This document shows, in pieces, positions 52,887 to 62,727 of a stretch of DNA of 64,000 nucleotides (position 1 is its first letter; each line of letters starts with the position of its first letter). The position numbers and the translations under genes were made by a program. Source of the DNA: Mesorhizobium sp. NFR06 (GTDB taxonomy: Bacteria > Pseudomonadota > Alphaproteobacteria > Rhizobiales > Rhizobiaceae); contig NZ_FOVT01000013.1 in NCBI RefSeq assembly GCF_900115245.1, forward strand, positions 122,134-186,133, given 5' to 3'. Below the pieces are notes generated by a model. That model made no database searches and was not told the DNA's origin. It saw only the letters and a list, made by a program, of their open reading frames with translations.

Positions 52887-53492
52887 ATGTCAGAAGCCGC
52901 CAACATCGTGGCAGACCCCGCCAAGCAGGAGAATGTGACCCGCATTCTCGACTGCGCCGAGCGCCTGTTCCGTCACTACGGCTATGGCAAGACCAATGTT
53001 GCCGACATCGCCCGCGAGCTCGGCATGTCGCCGGCCAACATCTACCGCTTCTTTGCTTCCAAGGTTGAGATCCACCAGGCGGTTTGCGGCCGCATGCTCG
53101 GCGCCAGCTACAAGATGGCCTACGAGATCATGCACCTCCCGATCAGCGCCGAGGAGCGGCTGCGGCGCTATATCCATGCTCAGTACAAGATGACGCTGGA
53201 GACCATGCTCGACGAGCAGAAGGTTCATGAGATAGTCATCATCGCGCTGGAGCGCGATTGGGCCGTCATCGACAAGCATGTCGACAGCATCCACGACTTG
53301 TTCGCCGAGGTAATCCGCGAGGGCATCGAGGCTGGCGAGTTCAGGCAGCAGGATCCCGAAATCGCCTCACGCTGCTTCGGCGCCGCCACGGTCATTCTCT
53401 GCCATCCGCAAATGGTGGCGCAGTGTCTGGCCAAGACCAACCGGGCAATGCCCGACGAGCTTATCGATTACGCCATCAGAGCCTTGAAATAG
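52887..53492 (+). CDS. TetR/AcrR-family regulator of an RND efflux operon
   Basis: 201 residues: N-terminal helix-turn-helix (about 15-62, NVADIARELGMSPANIYRFFASK) and a helical C-terminal ligand domain of the TetR_C type found next to efflux genes. Start at 52887 fits the family; an in-frame ATG 33 bases upstream overlaps the operator. It is 58 bases upstream of the adaptor gene and probably represses itself and the pump. Confidence 0.88.
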   Translation: MSEAANIVADPAKQENVTRILDCAERLFRHYGYGKTNVADIARELGMSPANIYRFFASKVEIHQAVCGRMLGASYKMAYEIMHLPISAEERLRRYIHAQYKMTLETMLDEQKVHEIVIIALERDWAVIDKHVDSIHDLFAEVIREGIEAGEFRQQDPEIASRCFGAATVILCHPQMVAQCLAKTNRAMPDELIDYAIRALK

Positions 53493-53550
53493 CCGCTGCC
53501 CGCCGGGCGCGCGGTGTTCACAAATCATCTCCAGTTCGGGAGTGCCTAAG

Positions 53551-54699
53551 GTGTCTTTGTCCAGTTCCATCCTCCGCAGGTTGCCGGCCGCCGGCCTCAT
53601 CGTTGCCGCGCTCGGCCTCGCCGGTTGCAGCCAGGAAAAGGCCGAGGTCGTCCAGGAAGTCCTCCGGCCCGTCAAGGTTGTCGAGATCGGCGAGGCGCAG
53701 ACGTCTCGCCAGCTCGACTATTCCGGTTCGGTGCGTGCCCGCACGGAGATGAACCTTGGCTTCCGCATCGCCGGCAAGGTCACCGAGCGTCTGGTCGACG
53801 TCGGCCAGCATGTGAATGCAGGCGACGTGCTCGCCCGCATCGACCCGTCCGACTACGAGCTGTCGGTCAAGAGCGCCCAGGCGAGCCTCGACGCGGCCGA
53901 ACGCCAGGTCGAAACAGTCGACCTCGCCAGGAAGCGCGCCGAGCAGCTCTATGCCAAGAACTTTGCGCCGAAGTCTCAGCTCGACCAGGCACGGCTGACC
54001 TACGACCAGGCGGTGGCGACGCGCGATTCGGCCCGTTCGACCCTCGCCCAGGCGCAGAACCAGGTTCAATACGCTGACCTGAAGGCCAGCAAGAACGGCA
54101 TCGTCACCGCCATCTCCGCCGATGTCGGTCAGGTGGTCGGCGCCGGCACGCCGGTGATGACCGTCGCGATCGACGGCGAAAAGGAGGTTTTGATCGCGGT
54201 GCCGGAGACGGACATCGCCGGTTTCCGACCCGGCAAGGAAGTCAGGGCGAGCTTCTGGTCGAACGAAGGGCTGACGCTTGACGGCAAGGTCCGCGAGGTC
54301 GCCGGCAGCGCCGATCCTCAGTCGCGCACCTTCGCGGTCCGGGTTTCGCTGCCCAACGATCCGCGCGTGCTCCTCGGCATGACCGCCAACGTCGAGGCGA
54401 CCGTGGGCAGCAAGCAGCAACTCGTGTCGATCCCGCTCACCGCGATGACCGAGAAGAACGGCAAGCAGATCGTCTGGACGGTGGACCGTGCGTCCGACAC
54501 GGTGCATCCGCGCCCGATCAAGGTCGCCAACTTCACCGCCAGCGGCGTCGCCGTCGCCGACGGCCTGAAACAGGGTGATGTCGTGGTCGCGGCCGGCACC
54601 CAGTTCATGACCGAGAACCTGAAGGTCAAGTTTTCCGGCGACGCGCAGCAATCCGCCTCGGCGCAGGACGACGTCGCCACGACGAGTAGCCTGCACTAA
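53551..54699 (+). CDS. RND efflux periplasmic adaptor lipoprotein
   Basis: 382 residues. A signal with lipobox LAGC (C26 becomes lipidated) is followed by the membrane-fusion layout: lipoyl halves around 60-95 and 175-205, a coiled hairpin around 100-165, and beta-barrel and membrane-proximal domains to about 360. GTG at 53551 is chosen because CGGGAG is eight bases away; GTG at 53542 overlaps that site. It links the inner-membrane pump to an outer-membrane channel not encoded here. Confidence 0.9.
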   Translation: MSLSSSILRRLPAAGLIVAALGLAGCSQEKAEVVQEVLRPVKVVEIGEAQTSRQLDYSGSVRARTEMNLGFRIAGKVTERLVDVGQHVNAGDVLARIDPSDYELSVKSAQASLDAAERQVETVDLARKRAEQLYAKNFAPKSQLDQARLTYDQAVATRDSARSTLAQAQNQVQYADLKASKNGIVTAISADVGQVVGAGTPVMTVAIDGEKEVLIAVPETDIAGFRPGKEVRASFWSNEGLTLDGKVREVAGSADPQSRTFAVRVSLPNDPRVLLGMTANVEATVGSKQQLVSIPLTAMTEKNGKQIVWTVDRASDTVHPRPIKVANFTASGVAVADGLKQGDVVVAAGTQFMTENLKVKFSGDAQQSASAQDDVATTSSLH

Positions 54700-54944
54700 C
54701 CAGGCGCAGCAGACGCCTTTCCCGCTCTCGCTGCGTCGAGCCGCGAGCCGGGGAGGGCTTGGGTTCCGGGCGGCAAGCGCCCGATCGTGAGATGCCGGCA
54801 TGTTGGCTCCCCCGCAGCAGTGCCGCGTCCAGCGCGATTTGCGAGTCTCTCTCCGCTTGAGGGTCTCGCCGCCCGGAAGCCCGACCGATAATTCACGAGC
54901 GATGGCAAGCGTGCCTTGCCGATCAATTGGACTGGACTTGCGCC

Positions 54945-57900
54945 ATGACCACAACCGACAGCACTGAAAAACGGCCCTTCAATCTTTCGCGCTGGGCGAT
55001 CGGACATCCGAGCATCGCGCGCTTCCTGTTCGGCCTGATCATCCTTGCCGGCGCGCTCGGCCTGATGCGCATGGGCCAGAAGGAAGACCCGGACTTCACC
55101 TTCCGCGTCATGGTGGTGCAGGCGATCTGGCCCGGCGCCTCGATTCAGGACATGGAAGACCAGGTCGTCAACAAGATCGAGCGCAAGCTGCAGGAAACGC
55201 CGCATCTCGATTTCGTGCGTTCCTACACCCGCGCCGGCAGCGCCATCATTACGCTCCAGGTGAAAGGCGACACCAATGCCGAAGAGGTGAAGGACGCCTT
55301 CTACCAGGTCCGCAAGAAGGTCGGCGACATCGCTGGCGAACTGCCGCAGGGCCTGCTCGGTCCCTATTTCAACGACGAATTCGGCGACACCTTCATCACG
55401 CTGCATTCGATCAGCGGCGACGGCTTCACCTATCCGGAGCTGAAGAAGTTCGCCATCCAGGCGCGCGACATGCTTTTGACGACGCCGGGCGTCGAGAAGG
55501 CCGTCATCATCGGCGACCAGCCGGAGAAGATCTATATCGACGTCTCGTCCAAGGCGCTGGCCGAGCGCGGCCTGACCATCATCGATCTGCAGAACGCCGT
55601 GAAGGGCCAGAACGCCGTCGATCCGGCGGGCTCGGTCGACACTGGCCTGCGCTCGGTGCGCATCTCCGTCGAGGGCGACGTCACCAAGGCCGCCGACATC
55701 CGCGAGCTGAGGCTCCGCTCCGGCAACCAGGTGACGCGCCTGGGCGACATCGCCACCGTCTCTTCCGGTCTCGAGGATCCCTACGAGCGCAAATATCGCT
55801 TCAACGGCCACGAAAGCGTCCAGGTCGGCGTCGTCATGGCCAAGGGCTTCAACGTCAGGGATGTCGGCAAGGATGTCGAGGCGACCTACCAGCGCTTCGA
55901 GGCAGAGCTGCCCTACGGCGTTTCGGTCGACCAGATCTCCGACCAGCCCGAGGTCGTCAAGGACGCGGTGAGCGAGTTCATGGAGGCGCTGGGCGAAGCG
56001 CTGCTGATCGTGCTTGCCGTCTCGCTCCTGTCGATCGGCTGGCGCTCCGGCCTGGTGATCGCGATCGCCATTCCGCTGGTGCTCGCCGCCACCTTCGCCA
56101 TCATGTATGAAATCGGCATCGACCTGCAGCGCATCTCGCTCGGCGCGCTCATCATCGCGCTTGGCCTGTTGGTCGACGATGCCATGATCGTTGTCGAGAT
56201 GATGGAGCGAAAGCTCGAGGAGGGGCTGGTCAAGATCGAGGCGGCAAGCTTCGCCTATACCTCGACCGCCTTCCCGATGCTCAGCGGCACGCTGATCACC
56301 ACGGCGGGCTTCATTCCGGTCGGTTTCGCCGCCTCCACCGCCGGCGAATATGTGCGCACGCTGTTCTACGTCGTCGGCATCGCGCTCATCGTGTCGTGGT
56401 TCGTCGCGGTCTATTTCACGCCGTGGCTGGGCTACATGATCCTGAAGCAGCGCAAGCATGCCGGCACCCACCATGATGTCTTCGACACCAGGTTCTACCG
56501 CCGCCTGCGCGCGACGGTCACCTGGGCCGTGAGCCACCGCATCATCGTTTTGGTGATGACCCTTGTCACCTTCGCCACCAGCCTGTGGGCTTTCCAGTTC
56601 ATCCCGCAGAATTTCTTCCCGCAATCCTCGCGACCGGAAATCCTGGTCGATCTGTGGCTGCCGGAAGGCACCTCGATCAAGGAGGTCGAGAACCAGGCCA
56701 AGGCGCTGGAAGCCAGGATGATGGACGATCCCGACAAGCGCTACATCGCCACCTATATCGGCGAAGGCGCGCCGCGCTTCTTCCTGCCGCTCGACCAGCA
56801 GCTCAGGAATCCGAACTTCGCCCAGCTCCTGGTGATGGCCAAGGACGAGCCGGCCCGCGAGCGGCTGATCGTCAAGATGCGCAAGATCCTGGCACAGGAT
56901 TTCCCCTCGATCCGCGGCAAGGTCGATCGGCTCTTCCTCGGCCCGCCGACCGGCTGGCCGGTGCAGATGCGCGTCATGGGCCCGGACCGCAATGAGGTGC
57001 GCCGCATCGCCGACGAGGTCAAGGCGAAGTTCCAGGCCAATCCGCTGCTCGGCGCCGTCCATGACGACTGGCTGGAACCGGTGCCGGCGATGAAGCTGGT
57101 GATCGATCAGGATCGCGCCCGTGCGCTTGGCGTCACCTCGCAGCGTATCCGCCAGGTGCTGCAGGGGACTATGTCCGGCGCGCCGCTCGACGACTTCCGC
57201 GACGGCGAGGAGACGGTTTCGATCGTCGCCCGCGAGCCGGACGCGACCCGCCACCTGCTCTCCTCGGTCGACTCGGTCTATATCCCGACCGACTTCGGCG
57301 GCTCGGTGCCGCTGTCTCAGGTGGCCAAGGTCGTGCCGGTCATGGAACAGGGCATCGAATGGCGGCGCAACCGCCTGCCGACGATCAGCGTGCGCGCCAC
57401 GCTGCCGGACGGCGTACAGTCGAACGACGTCGTCACCAAGATGTACAACGACATGAAGGACCTGCGGGCCGGCCTCGCCCCCGGCTACAAGATCGAGATC
57501 CAGGGCGGTGCGGAGGACTCCGCCGAAAGCCAGGCCTCGATCGCGGCCAAGGCGCCGATCATGCTCGCCATCATCGTCGTGCTCCTGATGGTCCAGTTGC
57601 AGCATTTCGGCAAGTCGATGCTGGTGCTCGCCACCGGTCCGCTCGGCATCATCGGCGCCGCGGCGGCGCTTCTGATCAGCGGCGCGCCGTTCGGCTTCGT
57701 CGCCATCCTCGGCGTCATCGCGCTGCTCGGGATCATCATGCGCAACTCGATCATCCTGGTCGACCAGATCGATCAGGATATCGCCGCCGGGATGGAGCGA
57801 TCGGAGGCGATCGTCGGCGCCGCCGTGCGCCGCTTCCGGCCGATCATGCTGACGGCGTTGACCGCGGTGCTGGCGCTGATCCCGATCTCGCGCGCCGTCT

Positions 57901-58094
57901 TCTGGGGGCCGCTGGCCTACGCCATGATGGGCGGCATTCTGGTCGCCACCGTGCTCACCATCCTGGTGCTGCCGGCTGGCTATGCCCTGTTCTTCGGCCG
58001 CGCGCCCAAGAAGGCGAAGTCGGACGAGCAGGCGCCCGAGCCGGAGAAGATCGAAGGCATCGAGCGGCCGCAATTGGCGCTGGCCGCGGAATAA
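54945..58094 (+). CDS. RND-family efflux pump, inner-membrane subunit
   Basis: 1049 residues, twelve membrane helices with two large periplasmic loops, typical of AcrB/MMPL-like HAE1 pumps. The proton-relay pair is D411-D412 (GLLVDDAMIVVE). The TM10 position usually lysine is arginine (GIIMRNSIILVDQ), a known variant. It follows the adaptor after 245 bases that hold no gene or clear terminator. The ATG at 54945 has a weak ribosome site. Substrate range is not predictable. Confidence 0.92.
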   Translation: MTTTDSTEKRPFNLSRWAIGHPSIARFLFGLIILAGALGLMRMGQKEDPDFTFRVMVVQAIWPGASIQDMEDQVVNKIERKLQETPHLDFVRSYTRAGSAIITLQVKGDTNAEEVKDAFYQVRKKVGDIAGELPQGLLGPYFNDEFGDTFITLHSISGDGFTYPELKKFAIQARDMLLTTPGVEKAVIIGDQPEKIYIDVSSKALAERGLTIIDLQNAVKGQNAVDPAGSVDTGLRSVRISVEGDVTKAADIRELRLRSGNQVTRLGDIATVSSGLEDPYERKYRFNGHESVQVGVVMAKGFNVRDVGKDVEATYQRFEAELPYGVSVDQISDQPEVVKDAVSEFMEALGEALLIVLAVSLLSIGWRSGLVIAIAIPLVLAATFAIMYEIGIDLQRISLGALIIALGLLVDDAMIVVEMMERKLEEGLVKIEAASFAYTSTAFPMLSGTLITTAGFIPVGFAASTAGEYVRTLFYVVGIALIVSWFVAVYFTPWLGYMILKQRKHAGTHHDVFDTRFYRRLRATVTWAVSHRIIVLVMTLVTFATSLWAFQFIPQNFFPQSSRPEILVDLWLPEGTSIKEVENQAKALEARMMDDPDKRYIATYIGEGAPRFFLPLDQQLRNPNFAQLLVMAKDEPARERLIVKMRKILAQDFPSIRGKVDRLFLGPPTGWPVQMRVMGPDRNEVRRIADEVKAKFQANPLLGAVHDDWLEPVPAMKLVIDQDRARALGVTSQRIRQVLQGTMSGAPLDDFRDGEETVSIVAREPDATRHLLSSVDSVYIPTDFGGSVPLSQVAKVVPVMEQGIEWRRNRLPTISVRATLPDGVQSNDVVTKMYNDMKDLRAGLAPGYKIEIQGGAEDSAESQASIAAKAPIMLAIIVVLLMVQLQHFGKSMLVLATGPLGIIGAAAALLISGAPFGFVAILGVIALLGIIMRNSIILVDQIDQDIAAGMERSEAIVGAAVRRFRPIMLTALTAVLALIPISRAVFWGPLAYAMMGGILVATVLTILVLPAGYALFFGRAPKKAKSDEQAPEPEKIEGIERPQLALAAE

Positions 58095-58138
58095 AGCATG
58101 ATCCAGAAAGGTGCGCGGCTTTAAAAAAAGATCATGCT
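58095..58138. repeat. Short inverted repeat after the RND gene
   Basis: AGCATGATC (58095-58103) is the perfect reverse complement of GATCATGCT (58130-58138), starting right after the RND stop, with a run of A before the second arm. It resembles the frequent ATGATC-type intergenic repeats of rhizobial chromosomes. Confidence 0.6.
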
Positions 58139-58257
58139 GAAGCTTTGAGGTGGCAACCGAGGTTCATCCGCCATCGGCGTCCAGCCGGTGGCGGATGATC
58201 AACACTTGCAGGCATGCGCTGGTCAGCTTTCATGCCGTTATGCCGGCCAATAAATTC

Positions 58258-58284
58258 GGGCGCGCCGAAGCGCGCCCGTTTTTT
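58258..58284. terminator. Terminator between convergent RND and APC permease genes
   Basis: GGGCGCGC pairs with GCGCGCCC across CGAA, followed by GTTTTTT on the plus strand. On the minus strand the loop is the stable UUCG tetraloop, followed by AATTTATT, so it should serve both converging transcripts. Confidence 0.85.
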
Positions 58285-58298
58285 CCAAGCATTTGTCG

Positions 58299-60008
58299 TC
58301 AGATGACGAACAGCCAGTTGGCTATCAGCATCACCGCCACGCCGGCAATCAGTGTGAGGTACGGCAGCATGCCGGCCTTCTTGACCGAGAGGTCGGCGCC
58401 AGCCATGCCGAGGTCGGCCAGCATGTGTTCCGGGAATTTGCCCTTGTCCTGGATGTAGTGGCGGAAGCAGAACACCGGGATGATCAGTGCCGCGGTGATC
58501 AGGCCCGCCCACAGCGCCATCGGATTCCACACCTTGGCGCCGGCTCCCATGAAGATGGCGTTGACGTAGGCGAAGATCGCGCCGATGCCGAGCAGCCAGG
58601 TCGGCGCCCGCCACGGCCGGTTGATGTGGCCGTTGTCGATGCGGTGGATCCAGCCTGCGTTGAGGTTGAGGAAGTTGAAGATGATGTAGCCGCAGTTCGA
58701 CACGGCGAGGATGAAGAAGAAGCTCGTCGCGTCGGCCGACGCGATGGCCAGCACGATCAGGTTGAAACAGAGGTCGGTCCACATGGCGCGGGTCGGCGCC
58801 CCGTGCTCGTTGACATGGCTGAGGTAGCGCGGCAGCCAGCCGTCGACCGAGCCCTGGTAGAGCGTGCGCGAGGAGCCAGCCATCGCCGTCATGATGCAGA
58901 GCACCAGCGCCAGGATCATCAGCATGACAAGCAGGCTGTGGATCAGCTTGCCGCCGCCGACCATGCCAGCCAGAGCGTCGGCAACGCCCGAGCCGTCGAC
59001 GATCGGCGTCGCCAGCATGCCGTTCAAGCCAAGCACGCCCTGGAAGGTGAACGGCACCAGGATGAAAAGGAGCATGCAGAGCAGGCCGGAGTAGAAGATC
59101 GCCTTGAAGGTGTCGGTGCCGGGGTTCTTGAATTCCGACGTATAGCAGACCGCCGTTTCGAAGCCGTAGGTCGACCATGCGGCGATGAACATGCCGCCCA
59201 GCGCCAGCGTCCAACCGGCGATGTTCCACGAACCCGGATCGGGAGCGTAGGCGGCGGCCAACGGCACCAGCGGCGAGAAGTTGGCCCAATTGATCTGGCC
59301 GGTGAAGATCGGCACCACGCCGACGATCAGCATCGGGATGATGACCAAGAGGCCGATATATTTCTGCACGTTGGCCGTGCCGAGGATGCCGCGATGCTGA
59401 ATGGCGAAGATGATCAGCATCAGCACCGCGCCGATGAAGAAGGTGGCGTTGAAGGTGAACGACACCGGACCCAGCGTGTGGCTGAACAGCGACCAGGTGC
59501 GGATCGCCGGTGTCGCGGCAGCGGTCACCGCGGCGATGGCGTCGGCCGGAGCCGTTCCAACATGCGCGGCGATATAGGCGACCACCTCCGGCGAAGTCTC
59601 GGTGAAGATCGGGATCGGCGCCAGCGCGTTGAGGATATAGGCGGCGGCAATCGAGCAGCCGAGCGACAGCACCGGCGACCAGGCGAACCAGTTGCACCAC
59701 ACCGACAGCGGCGCGATGAGCTTCGAATAACGCAGCCAGGCCGTTGCGCCATAGATCGAGGCGCCGCCCGACTTGTTCGGGAACAGGCCGGCGATTTCGG
59801 CGTAGGTGAAGGACTGCAGGAAACCCATGATCATGGACACCGTCCAGATCAGGAAGGCCAGCGTTCCGGTCGTGCCGGCAATGCCGCCGATCGAGAACAG
59901 CACCAGCGCCGGAACGCCGCTTGCCACCCAGAAGGCGCCGCGCCAGTCGATATGCCTGAGCAGCTTGCTTTCGACAGGCTGCTCGAGGGCCGTGCTTATC
60001 GTGCTCAT
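58299..60008 (-). CDS. APC-family permease paired with the DUF1989-GcvT gene
   Basis: 569 residues with twelve or more membrane helices, longer than most APC carriers. Conserved points are SIGGIAGTTGTLAFLIWTVSM in TM1-2, the YAEIAGLFPNKSGGASIYG loop near 70 and WSTYGFETAVCYTSEFKNP near 280. GGGGAAG lies upstream of the ATG. It is 238 bases downstream of the DUF1989-GcvT gene on the same strand, with a small hairpin between, so it may share that transcript and import its substrate. Confidence 0.87.
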   Translation of the reverse strand: MSTISTALEQPVESKLLRHIDWRGAFWVASGVPALVLFSIGGIAGTTGTLAFLIWTVSMIMGFLQSFTYAEIAGLFPNKSGGASIYGATAWLRYSKLIAPLSVWCNWFAWSPVLSLGCSIAAAYILNALAPIPIFTETSPEVVAYIAAHVGTAPADAIAAVTAAATPAIRTWSLFSHTLGPVSFTFNATFFIGAVLMLIIFAIQHRGILGTANVQKYIGLLVIIPMLIVGVVPIFTGQINWANFSPLVPLAAAYAPDPGSWNIAGWTLALGGMFIAAWSTYGFETAVCYTSEFKNPGTDTFKAIFYSGLLCMLLFILVPFTFQGVLGLNGMLATPIVDGSGVADALAGMVGGGKLIHSLLVMLMILALVLCIMTAMAGSSRTLYQGSVDGWLPRYLSHVNEHGAPTRAMWTDLCFNLIVLAIASADATSFFFILAVSNCGYIIFNFLNLNAGWIHRIDNGHINRPWRAPTWLLGIGAIFAYVNAIFMGAGAKVWNPMALWAGLITAALIIPVFCFRHYIQDKGKFPEHMLADLGMAGADLSVKKAGMLPYLTLIAGVAVMLIANWLFVI

Positions 60009-60209
60009 ATGTGTGTCTTCCCCTTTTTCTGTTCCCCGCCGGTGACGCTTCGGCTCTCGCGAAGCTTGCTCCCCGGCAAATCATGATCCGACTGTCGTGT
60101 TTCCACTCAGTCGTATTTTTTTCTTAAGAGTGAAGATTGATCCGACACGCTTTCGCGTCAAGCGTTTTGTGGATGTCATGCACATCACGCTTGCCAAACA
60201 TGCTCTTCT

Positions 60210-60230
60210 CTTCTCCCACAGGGGGAGAAG
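60210..60230. repeat. Small hairpin repeat between DUF1989-GcvT and permease genes
   Basis: CTTCTCCC and GGGAGAAG form an 8-bp stem with a five-base loop. A second copy of its left arm (CTTCTCCCCCT) ends exactly where the IS element begins at 62728. No U-tract follows on either strand. Confidence 0.6.
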
Positions 60231-60246
60231 GCAAGGGTTGCCGCTA

Positions 60247-62616
60247 TCAGGAACGCGGCCTGGTCTTCTGCGGATCGTAATGGGCGAACGCCACCACCCG
60301 CGCCGGCAGCCGCTTGGCATGGCCGTCGAGCTTGCCGATCTCGACTTCCGTGCCGATGTCGGCGTGGGTGACGTCGAGCCGTGCCAGCGCGATGGTCTTG
60401 CCGAGCAGCGGCGAGCGCATGCCGGAAGTGACGACACCGATCTGGGCGCGGCCGAGATGGACGCAGTCGCCATGGCCGACGGCGACGTTGGCGCCGATGT
60501 CGAGCCCGACCAGTTTGTGCTGGGGATGCTCCTTGCGCCGGATCAGCGCGTCGCGACCGATGAAGTCGTCGGCCTTGGTCTTCAGCGGCACGGTGAAGCC
60601 GATGCCGGCCTCGAACGGATCGGTCTGGTCGGAAAACTCGTAGCCGGCGAAGATCAGCCCGGCCTCGATGCGCACCATGTCGAGCGCCTGCAGGCCCATC
60701 GGCTTCAGCCCATGCGGCTGGCCGGCTTCCCAGATCGCGTCGAACACTTTTTCCGCGTCGCGCGGATGGCACCAGATCTCATAGCCGAGCTCGCCCGTAT
60801 AGCCGGTGCGCGAGACCACGACCGGAACGCCGTTGCCGCCGCCGATGCGCGCGACCGCGAAGCGGAACCATTCGAGCTCGCCGATGGAAGGCTGCACCGG
60901 CGAGGTCCAGACGACCTCTTTCAATATGTCGCGGCTGTTCGGCCCTTGCACCGCGATGTTGTGCATCTGGTCGGTGGAGGACCGCACCAGCACGTTGAGG
61001 CCGAGTTTCTTGGCGGTCTCGCGCAGCCACTCGCCGGAAAGATCGTCGCCGCCGACCCAGCGGAAATTGTCCTTGCCGAGCCTCAGCAGCGTGCCGTCGT
61101 CGACCATGCCGCCATGCTCGTAGCACATCGCCGTATAGACGACCTGGCCGACGCCGAGCTTCTTGACGTCGCGCGTCAGCGTGTATTGCAGCAGCGCTTC
61201 CGCGTCGGGCCCGGTGACCTCGAACTTGCGCAGCGGCGACAAGTCCATGATCACGGCGGCCTGCCGGCAGGCCCAGTATTCGGCGATCGGGCCTTCCTTG
61301 GCGAAGGAATTGGCCAGCCAGTAGCCCCTGTATTCGACGAAGTCGCGCGTGTGCTTGGCTAAGCTCGAATGAAAGGCTGTCTCGCGGGTCATTTTCGGTT
61401 CCGAGTCGGGCTTCATGCGTCTGGCGATCGCTCGCGAGAATTTGTGCTGGCCGGAATAGCTGCGCACATGGATGTCGGTGAGGTCCCAGCCATTGGCGGG
61501 TGTGGTGTCGTCCGGGCAGGCCGAGGACACGCAGACGATGTCGGTCAGGGCGCGCAAGAGCACATAGTCGCCCGGCCGCGACCACGGTTCGTCCGACACC
61601 ATCACGCCATGCGCGTCGATCGCCGTGTTGAAGAAGAAGTTGATCGCCATCCAGCCGGCGCGGGGCGTCACGCCCTTGTCGGCGAGCGCCTTGTTGAAAT
61701 TCTCCGAGCAGTTGACATGGCCGGGATAGCCGATGTCGTCGTAGTATTTGGCCGCGCAGGCGAGCGCGAAGGCGTCGTGCCGGCCGCATGTGTCCTGCAC
61801 CACCTCGACCAGCGGCTCCATGTCCTGGTCGTAATATTTCGAATGCAGGCCGGGCATCGGATAGGCCGAGCCCATCAGCGTTCGTGTCGTCGTCACGTCG
61901 AGCGGCAGGTCGCGCCCCTTGTCGATCTTGCGCGCGGAAAAACACTGGAAATCGGTGCATTGCCGGCCATCGACATCGATGATCTGCAGATAGTCGCCGG
62001 CCTTGACGAAATAGGACTCGGCGGTCGCCGAATGCACCCTGAGATCGAGCACCGGATCGGCGAGCGGATCGGGAAGCTGCGACCGCGTCTTCAGCCGGAT
62101 CGTGGCGCGGCGCACCATCACGGTGAGCGGCGTCGCGGTGTTGTGGCCGTCGACCAGCATTGGCCCGCCGGGAGCCGCGACCAGCAGCGCGCCAGCGCGC
62201 TCTACCGAAAAGCTCTGCTCCGTGCCGGCGGGCGTGGCGCCGCCGAAAACACGCACGGCCATCGGCTGGTCGAGCTGCACCTTGCGGCGTTGCAGGGCAA
62301 GGCGCACAGCCGAGAGGCTGTCGTCGCCTTCGGACAGCAGCGCCTTGATGCCGGCCGCGTTGCTGTTGGACCGCTCGCCGAAAATGCCGGGATCGGTGAC
62401 GCCGGATTTGTCCCAGGCCAGCAGCTCGCACGGCTGCCCGCCCTCGACATTGGTCACGCTGACGCTATCGCCGGCTTCGACGTCGATCAGCACCGCGCCA
62501 TTGCCCTGGACGGTATAACGCTCCATGCCGGACGGCAGGCTGACCTGGCCCGGCCTCAAGATCAGGCTCGGGTGCGGCGGTCTGGACAGGACGGCAGGGT
62601 AGGGCGACTGGCTCAT
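60247..62616 (-). CDS. DUF1989 - GcvT aminomethyltransferase fusion protein
   Basis: 789 residues. The first 400 hold DUF1989 sequence, apparently two related beta-domains: AGDSVSVTNVEGGQPCELLAWD near 47 and AGDYLQIIDVDGRQCTDFQCF near 200. The second keeps the cysteine-rich HVNCSENFNKAL block. Residues 410-785 are a complete GcvT-like folate domain with HGGMVDDGTLLRL near 485 (the aspartate contacts folate) and SRTGYTGELGYEIW. DUF1989 proteins include carboxyguanidine deiminase subunits; GcvT domains transfer one-carbon units to tetrahydrofolate. A combined demethylation/deamination of a methylated guanidine or amine is conceivable but unproven. GGAGGAGG precedes the ATG. Confidence 0.85.
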   Translation of the reverse strand: MSQSPYPAVLSRPPHPSLILRPGQVSLPSGMERYTVQGNGAVLIDVEAGDSVSVTNVEGGQPCELLAWDKSGVTDPGIFGERSNSNAAGIKALLSEGDDSLSAVRLALQRRKVQLDQPMAVRVFGGATPAGTEQSFSVERAGALLVAAPGGPMLVDGHNTATPLTVMVRRATIRLKTRSQLPDPLADPVLDLRVHSATAESYFVKAGDYLQIIDVDGRQCTDFQCFSARKIDKGRDLPLDVTTTRTLMGSAYPMPGLHSKYYDQDMEPLVEVVQDTCGRHDAFALACAAKYYDDIGYPGHVNCSENFNKALADKGVTPRAGWMAINFFFNTAIDAHGVMVSDEPWSRPGDYVLLRALTDIVCVSSACPDDTTPANGWDLTDIHVRSYSGQHKFSRAIARRMKPDSEPKMTRETAFHSSLAKHTRDFVEYRGYWLANSFAKEGPIAEYWACRQAAVIMDLSPLRKFEVTGPDAEALLQYTLTRDVKKLGVGQVVYTAMCYEHGGMVDDGTLLRLGKDNFRWVGGDDLSGEWLRETAKKLGLNVLVRSSTDQMHNIAVQGPNSRDILKEVVWTSPVQPSIGELEWFRFAVARIGGGNGVPVVVSRTGYTGELGYEIWCHPRDAEKVFDAIWEAGQPHGLKPMGLQALDMVRIEAGLIFAGYEFSDQTDPFEAGIGFTVPLKTKADDFIGRDALIRRKEHPQHKLVGLDIGANVAVGHGDCVHLGRAQIGVVTSGMRSPLLGKTIALARLDVTHADIGTEVEIGKLDGHAKRLPARVVAFAHYDPQKTRPRS

Positions 62617-62727
62617 CTCAAACCCTCCTCCGAGCAAGAAACAACTTTGCCTGTGTGTGAAATTATTTTAGCAGCAAGAATAGCAGCGTGATGGCGTTTG
62701 GCAAGCACCAGCTCCCCTTCTCCCCCT

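Noticed and set aside
54696..58073. Very long open frame (1125 codons) on the minus strand opposite the RND pump gene
   Set aside because: It mirrors the codons of a clear RND transporter; the peptide is low-complexity, rich in D, H, R and A, with no domain. A GC-rich antisense shadow.
60210..60230. Hairpin as a terminator between the DUF1989-GcvT and permease genes
   Set aside because: No U-tract follows on the minus strand and the arm recurs elsewhere, so it is better seen as a repeat.
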